Below are positions 4,613-11,467 of a stretch of 11,467 nt of DNA, one piece after another. The notes under the pieces are model-generated. The model worked only from the letters and a program-made list of their open reading frames with translations, ran no database searches and had not been told where the DNA came from. The DNA is taken from contig CAMPJU010000020.1 of NCBI GenBank assembly GCA_946886995.1, positions 1 to 11,467 of the forward strand. The letters are read 5' to 3'. The stretch's first letter is position 1; every line of letters starts with the position of its first letter. The position numbers were made by a program, and so were the translations under genes. This stretch comes from an uncultured Lysobacteraceae bacterium. Its GTDB lineage: Bacteria > Pseudomonadota > Gammaproteobacteria > Xanthomonadales > Xanthomonadaceae.

Positions 4613-7024
4613 CTAGTACTTCCGCTTCTTCTTCTTCGCCGGCTGGCCGCGCGGCGGGGGCGGCGGGACCGCGCCCGCGGGGCGTCCCTCCTCGACCAGG
4701 CGGAAGTCGATGCGCCGGTCCTCGACGCTGGCCTTGAGCACGACGATGCGCACGCGGTCGCCCAGGCGGTATTCCTTGCCGCGGCGCTCGCCGGTCAGCG
4801 TCTTGCGCACGGGATCGAAGTGGTAGTAGTCGCTCGGCAGCTGGGTGACGTGCACCAGGCCGTTGACCTTCGACTCGTCCAGCTCGATGAACAATCCGAA
4901 GCTGGTGACGCCGCTGATGGTGCCCTCGAACTCGCCGCCGACGTGCTGTTCCATCCAGGCCGCGCGGTAGCGCTCGTCGACCTCGCGCTGCGCCTCGTCG
5001 GCACGGCGCGAGCGCTCGGAGCACTGCAGCGCCAGCGCCGCCATGCCGCTCGGCGAATACTCGAACTGGGCCGGCTTGCGTCCCGACAGGGCGTGCTTGA
5101 TCGCGCGGTGCACCAGCAGGTCGGGGTAGCGGCGGATCGGCGAGGTGAAATGCGCGTACGCCTCCAGCGCCAGGCCGAAGTGGCCGATGTTGTCCGGCGC
5201 GTACACCGCCAACGACTGGCTGCGCAGGATCACCGATTCCAGCAGCGCGGCGTCGGGACGGTCGCGGATCTTCTCCAGCAACGCGCGGAAATCCTTCGGG
5301 TGCACCCGGCCATGGGGCGGCAGGCGCAGCTTGAACTCCTTCAGGAATTCCTCGAGGTCGGCGTACTTGGCTTCCGGCGGCTTGTCGTGGTCGCGGTACG
5401 GCGCCGGGACACCGGCGTCGAGCAGGAACTTCGCGGCCTCCACGTTCGCCGCGATCATGCACTCCTCGATCAGCTTGTGCGCATCGTTGCGCTGGATCAT
5501 CCCGGCCTGGGTGACCTCGCCCTGCGGGCCGAGGACGAATCGCACCTCGCTGGTCTCGAACTCGATCGCGCCGCGCTTCTGCCGCGCCTTGTCCAGGACC
5601 TGGTAGAGCTGGTGCAGCCGCTGGACCTGGGGCAGCAGGCCGCCGATCTTCGCGAGCGCCGCGTCGCGGTCGTCGTCCGGGACGCCTTCGCCGATCGCGT
5701 TCCAGACCTGGGTGTAGGTCAGGCGTGCGTGCGAATGCATCACCGCCTCGTAGAACTCGGACTTCTCGACCAGTCCGTCGCGCCCGACCTGCATGTCGCA
5801 GACGAAGCACAGCCGGTCGACCTCCGGCTTGAGCGAGCAGATGCCGTTGGACAGCGTCTCCGGCAGCATCGGCACGACGAAGCCGGGGAAGTACACCGAG
5901 GTCGCGCGCTTCTGCGCCTCGTCGTCCAGCGGCGTACCGGGGCGGACGTAGTGCGAGACGTCGGCGATGGCCACGAGCAGGCGGAAGCCGCCGCGGTTGG
6001 GCTCGCAGTACACCGCGTCGTCGAAGTCCTTGGCGTCCTCGCCGTCGATCGTGACCAGCGGCAGGTCGCGGATGTCGCGGCGCTGCCGGGCGGTGGCCGC
6101 GTCGACGTCGACCGGCACGGCCGCGGCCTGCGCAAGGACGTCCTCCGGGAATTCGTGCGGCAGTTCGTGGCCGTGGATCGCGGCCTGGACCGCGAGGGAC
6201 GCGGTCAGCCGCTCGCCCAGCACGGTGAGCACGCGACCGATCGGCGGACGGCGCGGGTCCGGCGCGTGCACGATCTCGGCGACGACCAGCTGGCCCGGCT
6301 GGGCCTCGCCGCGGTCGTCGGGCGGGATCAGCACGTTGCGCTGGATGCGCCGGTCGTCCGGCACCACGTAGCCGATGCCCGAGTCGAGGGTGTAGCGCCC
6401 GATCAACCGGTTGAGCCGGCGCTCGAGGACTTCCACGATCGCGCCTTCGCGCCGGCCGCGGCGGTCCATCCCGGTGACGCTCGCCAGCACGCGGTCGCCG
6501 TGCATCACCTTGCGCATCTCGTACGGCGGCAGGAACAGGTCGTCGCCCGCGCCCGAGTCCGGGCGCAGGAAGCCGAAACCGTCCGGGTTGGCGATCACGC
6601 TGCCGGCGATCAGGTCCATGCGTTCGGCGGGCGCGTATTCGCCCTTGCGGTTCTGCAGCAACTGGCCATCGCGCAACATCGCCGACAGTCGCTTGGACAG
6701 CGCGTCGAAACGGTCGGGCGCGCCAAGGCCAAGCCGTTCGGCCAGCGCGTCCGCATCCATCGGGCCGTCGTTCGCGGCGAGCGTTTCGGTGATCAGTTCG
6801 CGGCTGGCGATCGGCTGCTCGTAGCGCGCGGCCTCGCGGGCGGCGAACGGGTCGCCCCCGCCACGCCGTGCCGGCGGCCGCACGCCACCCCGCGGGGGCG
6901 GATCCGGCATCCACCCGGGGCGCTTCGGCGCGGGCTTGCCCGGCTTGCCAGCCTTCCCGGAACCGCTTCCGCGGCGTCCGCCCTTGCCGGTCGAGCCGGC
7001 CTTTCCCGTCGTCTTCCTTGTCAT
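4613..7024 (-). CDS. rnr: RNase R, 3'-5' exoribonuclease
   Basis: An 803-residue RNB-family exonuclease (E. coli 813). RNase R degrades structured RNA and takes part in rRNA and tRNA quality control and trans-translation. Layout: a basic Gly/Lys/Arg/Pro-rich N-terminal tail (1-65), a winged-helix domain (about 70-135), cold-shock domains (about 140-280, with NPDGFGF at 146-152), a catalytic RNB domain holding D327-G-E-D-A-K-D333-F-D335-D336, an S1 domain (about 696-777, GTISGVTSFGLFIEL) and a short Lys-rich tail ending KKKKRKY. The four active-site aspartates are present. The start at 7024 is chosen because it gives the full expected domain set; no strong Shine-Dalgarno is visible, and an ATG in the same frame 24 bases upstream is the alternative. 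It is the first gene of the rnr-rlmB-membrane protein unit. Confidence 0.95.
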   Translation of the reverse strand: MTRKTTGKAGSTGKGGRRGSGSGKAGKPGKPAPKRPGWMPDPPPRGGVRPPARRGGGDPFAAREAARYEQPIASRELITETLAANDGPMDADALAERLGLGAPDRFDALSKRLSAMLRDGQLLQNRKGEYAPAERMDLIAGSVIANPDGFGFLRPDSGAGDDLFLPPYEMRKVMHGDRVLASVTGMDRRGRREGAIVEVLERRLNRLIGRYTLDSGIGYVVPDDRRIQRNVLIPPDDRGEAQPGQLVVAEIVHAPDPRRPPIGRVLTVLGERLTASLAVQAAIHGHELPHEFPEDVLAQAAAVPVDVDAATARQRRDIRDLPLVTIDGEDAKDFDDAVYCEPNRGGFRLLVAIADVSHYVRPGTPLDDEAQKRATSVYFPGFVVPMLPETLSNGICSLKPEVDRLCFVCDMQVGRDGLVEKSEFYEAVMHSHARLTYTQVWNAIGEGVPDDDRDAALAKIGGLLPQVQRLHQLYQVLDKARQKRGAIEFETSEVRFVLGPQGEVTQAGMIQRNDAHKLIEECMIAANVEAAKFLLDAGVPAPYRDHDKPPEAKYADLEEFLKEFKLRLPPHGRVHPKDFRALLEKIRDRPDAALLESVILRSQSLAVYAPDNIGHFGLALEAYAHFTSPIRRYPDLLVHRAIKHALSGRKPAQFEYSPSGMAALALQCSERSRRADEAQREVDERYRAAWMEQHVGGEFEGTISGVTSFGLFIELDESKVNGLVHVTQLPSDYYHFDPVRKTLTGERRGKEYRLGDRVRIVVLKASVEDRRIDFRLVEEGRPAGAVPPPPPRGQPAKKKKRKY

Positions 7025-7135
7025 CCGGCCATCGTCGCACAGGGCCATGAACGCGATGTGGGAATCGGCCGCCGCACTGCGGTGGCGCCATGGGGGGCAT
7101 TGGCCTTCACGCCCCACCCGTCCACTCCCAGCAAG
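7025..7135. other. Divergent intergenic region between rnr and corA
   Basis: This 111-base region should hold promoters for both rnr (minus) and the CorA-family gene (plus). I could not identify a -35/-10 pair with confidence on either strand. TTGCTG on the minus strand (7129-7134) is a -35-like hexamer for rnr, but no matching -10 follows at the right distance. No tRNA or hairpin with a T run is present. If the corA start is really GTG 7184, the region is 159 bases. Confidence 0.4.
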
Positions 7136-8188
7136 ATGGCCTTTCGCCGCCATGCCGGCTTCCCACAGGATGTCTTCCGAGCCGTGACCGACCACCAGGA
7201 CACGCCCGACGACAGGCCGCGCGCCTCGGCGCTGCTGTTCGACGCCGAGCTCGACGGCCACCGCGTCGATCCGGCCAGCCTCAACGGCGACCCGTTGCGC
7301 GACGACCAGTTGCTGTGGGTCGACCTCCAGGGCGACGCACCGTTGCCCGCCGTGCTGGAGCGGGCCGGCATCGATGCCCACCTGCTGCGCGAGGCACCGC
7401 CCGACAGCGATGGCGTAGCGACCAGCCAGGGGTGGACCTACCTGCACGCCGCCGCGCTGTGCGCGGGCTCCGGCCGCAAGACGCGCTCGGAGCCGCTGGT
7501 GGTCGCGGTCGGCGAGTCCTGCAACATGGTGGTGACCTTCCATCCCCGCGCCGTCGCGTTCCTGCAGGGGCTCGTCGACAACGAGGCGGAGCACCTGCGC
7601 GTGGGCGTGCTGCACGCCGGCAGCTTCGCCGCGTCGCTGCTGGACCGCATGCTGACCGACTACCTGGACGCGCGCGATGCATTCGAGTCCGCGGTCGACC
7701 GCATCGAATTGCAGGTGCTGCGCCGGCCGAAGCCCGCGCACCTGTCGGAACTGCAGCAGTTGCGCCGGCATGCATCGCGCCTGCGCCGCCACCTCGCCGG
7801 CCAGCGGGACATGTTCGATGCGCTGGCGCGCCCGGACTTCGGCTCCGGGCAGCCGCAGCAGGTGGCGAAGCACTGGCAGCTGCTGAGCGCGCGGTATGCC
7901 CGCACGATGGCCGCGGTGGAGTCCGCCCGCGAGCTGGTCAACGGCAGCTTCGACGTCTACACGTCGCGGGTGGCCGAGGGCACCAACGAGACGATGCGCG
8001 TGCTGACCGTGGTGACGGTCGTGCTCGGGACGCTGGCGGTGGCCGCGGGCGTGTTCGGCATGAACTTCGCCGCCGAACTGTTCGAAAGCGGCGACCGGGG
8101 GTTCTGGTGGACGGTGGCGCTGATGACCGGCGTCGGCCTGGCAAGCATCGGCGCCGGCCTGGGCTGGAGCTTCTGGCGCCGGCGCTAG
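7136..8188 (+). CDS. CorA-family divalent cation transporter (probable magnesium or zinc transporter)
   Basis: A 350-residue protein with the CorA superfamily layout: a large cytoplasmic N-terminal alpha/beta domain, long helices rich in Arg/Leu/Gln (about 190-285), and two C-terminal membrane helices. The first helix (about 287-307) ends in the signature GMN (308-310, as FGMNF). A short acidic loop ([11 protein letters not shown]) follows, then the second helix and the basic end FWRRR. The GMN motif is the ion selectivity filter of pentameric CorA/ZntB channels; the substrate cannot be fixed from sequence, so no symbol is given. The start is uncertain: ATG 7136 lacks a clear Shine-Dalgarno, while GTG 7184 (334 residues) has AGGA but at a long 13-base spacing. 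Its TAG stop overlaps that of the convergent dnaE2. Confidence 0.88.
   Translation: MAFRRHAGFPQDVFRAVTDHQDTPDDRPRASALLFDAELDGHRVDPASLNGDPLRDDQLLWVDLQGDAPLPAVLERAGIDAHLLREAPPDSDGVATSQGWTYLHAAALCAGSGRKTRSEPLVVAVGESCNMVVTFHPRAVAFLQGLVDNEAEHLRVGVLHAGSFAASLLDRMLTDYLDARDAFESAVDRIELQVLRRPKPAHLSELQQLRRHASRLRRHLAGQRDMFDALARPDFGSGQPQQVAKHWQLLSARYARTMAAVESARELVNGSFDVYTSRVAEGTNETMRVLTVVTVVLGTLAVAAGVFGMNFAAELFESGDRGFWWTVALMTGVGLASIGAGLGWSFWRRR
8185..8188. other. Shared CTAG: overlapping stop codons of corA and dnaE2
   Basis: The plus-strand TAG (8186-8188) of the CorA-family gene and the minus-strand TAG (8187-8185) of dnaE2 occupy the same palindromic CTAG, so there is no space between the convergent genes. 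Any terminator for either transcript must lie inside the other gene; I see no hairpin plus T run nearby. The adjacent GCGCCGGCGC palindrome (8176-8185) has no T tract. Confidence 0.9.
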
Positions 8189-11100
8189 CGGAAATCGCGG
8201 GACGGGGTGGACAGGTTCCCCAGCAACGGGTCCAGCTGGCCGAGGCGGTGCGCGAGCAGGTGCTGCACGCCGTCCTTGCGTTCCAGTCGCCCCTCGACCT
8301 GCAGCAGGCGCGATTCCAGCAGCACGCGACGCTGGCGTTCGGCCAGGTCGCGCCAGACCACCACGTTGACCATGCCGTCCTCGTCCTCGAGGGTCAGGAA
8401 GGTCACCCCGCTGGCGGTCTGCGGCCGCTGGCGCAGGCGCACCAGGCCGGCGATGCGCACCGCGCGCCCGTCCGGCATCCGCTCCAGTTCCGACGAGCGT
8501 TGGCACCGCCGCGCCGCGAGCGCGCGCCGCAGGAACGACAGCGGATGCCGGCCCAGCGTGGTCCCGACCATCGCGTAGTCGGCCTGCATGTCCTGGGTGG
8601 AACTCGGCGGCGGGAGCACCACCGCGGCCTCGGGAGTCGGGCCGGCGTCTTCGAACAGCGCCAGTTGCGGTTCCACGCCCGCCACCGCCCAGCGCGCGCG
8701 ATGGCGATGGCCGGCCAGCCCCTTCAACGCACCGGCATCGGCCAGCAGCGACTGGTGGCGACGGTCGAGGTCGGCGCGCCGGCACAGGTCCTCGACATCG
8801 GCGAAGGCGCGCACGCGACGCGCGGCCGACAGCCGGTGCGCGGCGTCCTCGGCAAAGCCCTTCACCAGCCGCAGGCCGATGCGGATGGCAGGCGGCCGCG
8901 CCGGGTCGCCATCCGGGAATTCGAGCGTGCAGTCCCAGTCGCTATGGCGCGCATCCACCGGGCGCACCGTGATGCCGTGGCGCCGCGCGTCCTGCAGCAG
9001 CTGGTCCGGGGTGTAGAAGCCCATCGGCATGGAGTTGATGACGCTGGCGGCGAACGCGGCGGGTTCGTGGCACTTGAGCCAGCACGACACGTAGGTGATC
9101 AGCGCGAAGCTGGCCGCGTGCGACTCCGGGAAGCCGTAGCTGCCGAAGCCGCGGATCTGCTCGAAGATCCGTTCGCCGTACGCGCGGGTGTAGCCGTTGC
9201 GCAACATGCCGGCCATCAGCCGCTCGCGGTGCGGCTCCAGTCCACCGTGCCGCTTCCACGCGGCCATCGAACGGCGCAACTGGTCGGCCTCGCCCGGCGT
9301 GTAGCCGGCCGCGACGATCGCCAGCTGCATCACCTGTTCCTGGAACAGCGGCACGCCCAGGGTGCGCGCGAACACGGCCGCCAGTTCCGGGGGATATTCG
9401 ACCGGTTCCTCGCCGCGGCGCCGGCGCAGGTACGGATGCACCATGTCGCCCTGGATCGGGCCGGGGCGCACGATCGCCACCTCGACCACCAGGTCGTAGA
9501 AACACTGCGGCTTCAGCCGCGGCAGCATCGCCATCTGCGCGCGCGACTCGATCTGGAACACGCCGACGGTGTCGGCGCGGCTGATCATGTCGTAGGTCGG
9601 CCTGTCCTCCGCGGGGATCGTGGCCATCGCGAGGTCGCGGCGGCCGCTCGCGCGCAGCAGGTCCAGGGTCTTGCGCACCGCGGTCAGCATCCCCAGCGCC
9701 AGGCAGTCGACCTTCAGCAGGCCGAGCACGTCCAGGTCGTCCTTGTCCCACTGGATGACGGTGCGCCCTTCCATCGCCGCGTTCTCCACCGGCACCAGCG
9801 TGTGCAGCGGATGCTCGGAGATGACGAAGCCGCCCGGGTGCTGCGACAGGTGGCGCGGGAAGTCGAGCAGCTGGCAGGTCAGCGACACCACGCGGCGCAT
9901 CAGCGGCGCGTCGGGATCGAAGCCGCGTTCGCGCAGGTGTTCCGGCAACGGGGCCTCCCCGCCCCAGCGGTCCATGGTGCGCGCGAGCTCGTCGACCTGG
10001 TCCGGGGGCAGTCCCAGCGCGCGCGCGACGTCGCGCACCGCGCTGCGGCCGCGGTAGGAGATGGCCACGGCGGTGAGCGCGGCGCGTTCGCGGCCGTAGC
10101 GACCGAACACGTACTGGATGACTTCCTCTCGCCGTTCGTGTTCGAAGTCGATGTCGATGTCGGGCGGTTCGTTGCGCTCGCGCGACAGGAACCGTTCGAA
10201 CAGCATCTCCATCCGCGCCGGGTCGATCTCGGTCACCCCCAGCGCGTAGCAGACCGCCGAGTTGGCCGCCGAGCCGCGCCCCTGGCAGAGGATTCCCTGC
10301 CCGCGCGCGAAGCGGACGATGTCGTGCACGGTGAGGAAGTACGACTCGTACTGCAGGTCGGCGATCAGCGCGAGTTCGTGTTCGATCAGCGTGCGCGCCT
10401 TGCCGGGCACGCCCCCGGGCCAGCGTGCGCGCGCGCCTTCCTCGGTGAGCACGCGCAGCCAGGTGGTCGGCGTTTCGCCTGCCGGCACGAGTTCGCGTGG
10501 GTAGGTGTAGCGCAGCTGGTCCAGCCGGAAGGTGCAGCGCGCGGCGATGCGCAACGTTTCCCCGAGCAGGTCGGGTGGATGGATCGCGGCCAGCGCCTGG
10601 CGCGTGCGCAGGTGGCGTTCCCCATTCGGGAACAGTCGCCACCCGGCTTCGGCGACGGTGCAGCGGTGGCGGGTCGCGGTGAGCACGTCCTGCAGCGCGC
10701 GGCGCCGACGCTCGTGCATGTGCACGTCGCCGGCGGCGACCAGCGGCAGGCCGTGGCGTTCGCCGAGCGCACGCAGGTCGCGCAGCCGCGCCTCGTCATC
10801 GGGGCCACGGTGCAGGCCGACGCCGATCCACAGGCGGTCGGCGAACACGCCACGCAACCAGGCCGCGTCGCGATCGTGGGCGGCCGTGGCGCCCGGGCCG
10901 GGCAGCCAAAGCGCCAGCAGGCCTCCCGGCAGATCGTCGAAGTCCTCGCGCAGCAGGCGGTACCGGCCCTTCGCCGCGCGCCGGCGTGCCACGGTGACGA
11001 GCCGGCACAGCCCCTCGTAGCCGTCCTGGTCGGCCACCAGCAACACCAGTTTCGGCCCGCCCTCGACCTGCATCTCGCTGCCGACGATGAGTTTCAGGTC

Positions 11101-11298
11101 GTTCTCGCGCGCCGCCTCGAACGCCCGCACGATGCCGGCCAGCGTGCACTCGTCGGTGATCGCCAGCGCGTCGTAACCCAGCCGCTTCGCCCGCGCGAAC
11201 AGTTCGCGCGCGACCGACGCGCCACGCCCGAAGCTGAAGGCCGACAGGCAGTGCAGTTCCGCATAGCCGGGCAACATGTCCATGGCCCGCGCGCTCAT
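8185..11298 (-). CDS. dnaE2: DnaE2, error-prone DNA polymerase III alpha subunit (ImuC)
   Basis: A 1037-residue C-family polymerase of the usual DnaE2 size. DnaE2 extends DNA past lesions during the SOS response and causes damage-induced mutation together with ImuA and ImuB. It opens with the PHP domain (Y-A-E-L-H16-C-L-S-A-F-S-F, then GDVHMH at 190-195). The palm carries [10 protein letters not shown] with D382 and D384, and the third catalytic aspartate D531 in [20 protein letters not shown] at 339-349 and [13 protein letters not shown] at 611-623 are DnaE-family blocks. A C-terminal OB fold spans about 945-1020, and the protein ends in SRDFR, typical of DnaE2. A QLALF pentapeptide at 878-882 resembles a beta-clamp-binding motif. 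The start at 11298 overlaps the imuB stop as ATGA, with a weak GGTGG upstream. The SOS (LexA) promoter would lie before imuA, outside the window. Confidence 0.96.
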   Translation of the reverse strand: MSARAMDMLPGYAELHCLSAFSFGRGASVARELFARAKRLGYDALAITDECTLAGIVRAFEAARENDLKLIVGSEMQVEGGPKLVLLVADQDGYEGLCRLVTVARRRAAKGRYRLLREDFDDLPGGLLALWLPGPGATAAHDRDAAWLRGVFADRLWIGVGLHRGPDDEARLRDLRALGERHGLPLVAAGDVHMHERRRRALQDVLTATRHRCTVAEAGWRLFPNGERHLRTRQALAAIHPPDLLGETLRIAARCTFRLDQLRYTYPRELVPAGETPTTWLRVLTEEGARARWPGGVPGKARTLIEHELALIADLQYESYFLTVHDIVRFARGQGILCQGRGSAANSAVCYALGVTEIDPARMEMLFERFLSRERNEPPDIDIDFEHERREEVIQYVFGRYGRERAALTAVAISYRGRSAVRDVARALGLPPDQVDELARTMDRWGGEAPLPEHLRERGFDPDAPLMRRVVSLTCQLLDFPRHLSQHPGGFVISEHPLHTLVPVENAAMEGRTVIQWDKDDLDVLGLLKVDCLALGMLTAVRKTLDLLRASGRRDLAMATIPAEDRPTYDMISRADTVGVFQIESRAQMAMLPRLKPQCFYDLVVEVAIVRPGPIQGDMVHPYLRRRRGEEPVEYPPELAAVFARTLGVPLFQEQVMQLAIVAAGYTPGEADQLRRSMAAWKRHGGLEPHRERLMAGMLRNGYTRAYGERIFEQIRGFGSYGFPESHAASFALITYVSCWLKCHEPAAFAASVINSMPMGFYTPDQLLQDARRHGITVRPVDARHSDWDCTLEFPDGDPARPPAIRIGLRLVKGFAEDAAHRLSAARRVRAFADVEDLCRRADLDRRHQSLLADAGALKGLAGHRHRARWAVAGVEPQLALFEDAGPTPEAAVVLPPPSSTQDMQADYAMVGTTLGRHPLSFLRRALAARRCQRSSELERMPDGRAVRIAGLVRLRQRPQTASGVTFLTLEDEDGMVNVVVWRDLAERQRRVLLESRLLQVEGRLERKDGVQHLLAHRLGQLDPLLGNLSTPSRDFR

Positions 11299-11467
11299 GC
11301 GAACCACCCGTGCAGCATGAAAGGACCGTCCTGTTCGCCCGCCGCGCGGAACGCCCACGCGCGCTGTCCGCCTCGGGTCCGGACCACGTAGTAGTCGCGC
11401 CGCACCTCGCCGCCGTCCCACCAGCCCGACTCGATGCGTTCGGGGCCGGCGAGGATGCGGGCGGGAT
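11295..11467 (-). CDS. imuB: ImuB, Y-family polymerase-like mutasome protein (3' end only)
   Basis: The last 56 codons and stop of a gene entering from the right edge on the minus strand. The visible tail contains [20 protein letters not shown] and then [10 protein letters not shown], the pattern of the C-terminal DUF6504-type segment found in ImuB/DNA polymerase Y-like proteins. ImuB is a catalytically inactive Y-family protein that tethers DnaE2 to the replisome through the beta clamp; those regions are outside the window. The TGA (11297-11295) overlaps the dnaE2 ATG by four bases (ATGA), the standard arrangement of the imuA-imuB-dnaE2 cassette. The tail is too short for further domain calls, but the motif plus the downstream gene make the assignment strong. 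Confidence 0.9.
   Translation of the reverse strand, partial: PARILAGPERIESGWWDGGEVRRDYYVVRTRGGQRAWAFRAAGEQDGPFMLHGWFA

Noticed and set aside
6886..6902. GC-rich palindrome in the rnr N-terminal coding region as a terminator or operator
   Set aside because: It is a short CCCCGCGGGG-type palindrome in Gly/Pro/Arg codons, with no T run on either strand and no operator pattern that I recognise.
4076..7135. Very long open frame on the plus strand running into the CorA-family gene
   Set aside because: It is antisense to rlmB and rnr, its translation is rich in Arg/His/Val/Gln without domains, and the genuine CorA sequence only begins near 7136-7184. Absence of stops is expected in such GC-rich DNA.
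7025..7135. tRNA gene or riboswitch between rnr and corA
   Set aside because: No cloverleaf-compatible arms, no TTC-type T-loop and no extended paired structure could be found in this short region.
7090..11391. 1433-codon open frame on the plus strand
   Set aside because: It runs out of frame through the CorA-family gene and antisense to dnaE2, with no recognisable domain. Both real genes match known families.

Overview
The window reads as GC-rich chromosomal DNA from a gammaproteobacterium, most likely a Xanthomonadaceae/Lysobacteraceae member (Lysobacter/Luteimonas type). This rests on very high GC in third codon positions, RNase T (mainly gammaproteobacterial), the rnr-rlmB pair, and an imuB-dnaE2 mutagenesis cassette. 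The genus is inference. Coding density is almost complete: no gap exceeds about 115 bases, and there are no rRNA or tRNA genes, insertion sequences or CRISPR arrays.

Left part, plus strand (1-3581). The last codons of pstB overlap phoU by one base, which is the end of a phosphate-uptake operon. After a 115-base gap comes a compact cassette matching the Hvf-type copper-metallophore RiPP systems: hvfA (secreted precursor with EGKCG repeats), hvfB (DUF692, multinuclear iron oxygenase) and hvfC (DUF2063 partner protein). hvfA and hvfB overlap by GTGA and hvfB and hvfC overlap by 8 bases. The gene for RNase T follows 9 bases after hvfC. Two things stand out. The precursor carries two textbook EF-hand loops between an N-terminal block of three and a C-terminal block of two EGKCG motifs. 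A perfect GC-rich palindrome followed by TTTT lies early in hvfB and could act as a partial terminator, favouring precursor over enzyme.

Middle part, minus strand (3591-7024). rnr (RNase R), rlmB (23S rRNA 2'-O-methyltransferase) and a small three-helix membrane protein gene are packed head to tail with a 9-base gap and a 4-base overlap, so they look like one transcription unit. They converge on rnt. A 111-base region then separates rnr from a divergent CorA-family transporter gene (7136-8188, plus).

Right part, minus strand (8185-11467). dnaE2 (error-prone DNA polymerase) is preceded by the 3' end of imuB, overlapping by ATGA. This is the translesion mutasome cassette. corA and dnaE2 converge so tightly that their TAG stop codons share one CTAG.

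Functionally the window places a metal-handling RiPP system beside phosphate uptake genes and RNA-processing and DNA-damage housekeeping genes. The Hvf-like cassette with its EF-hand precursor is the part most worth following up.
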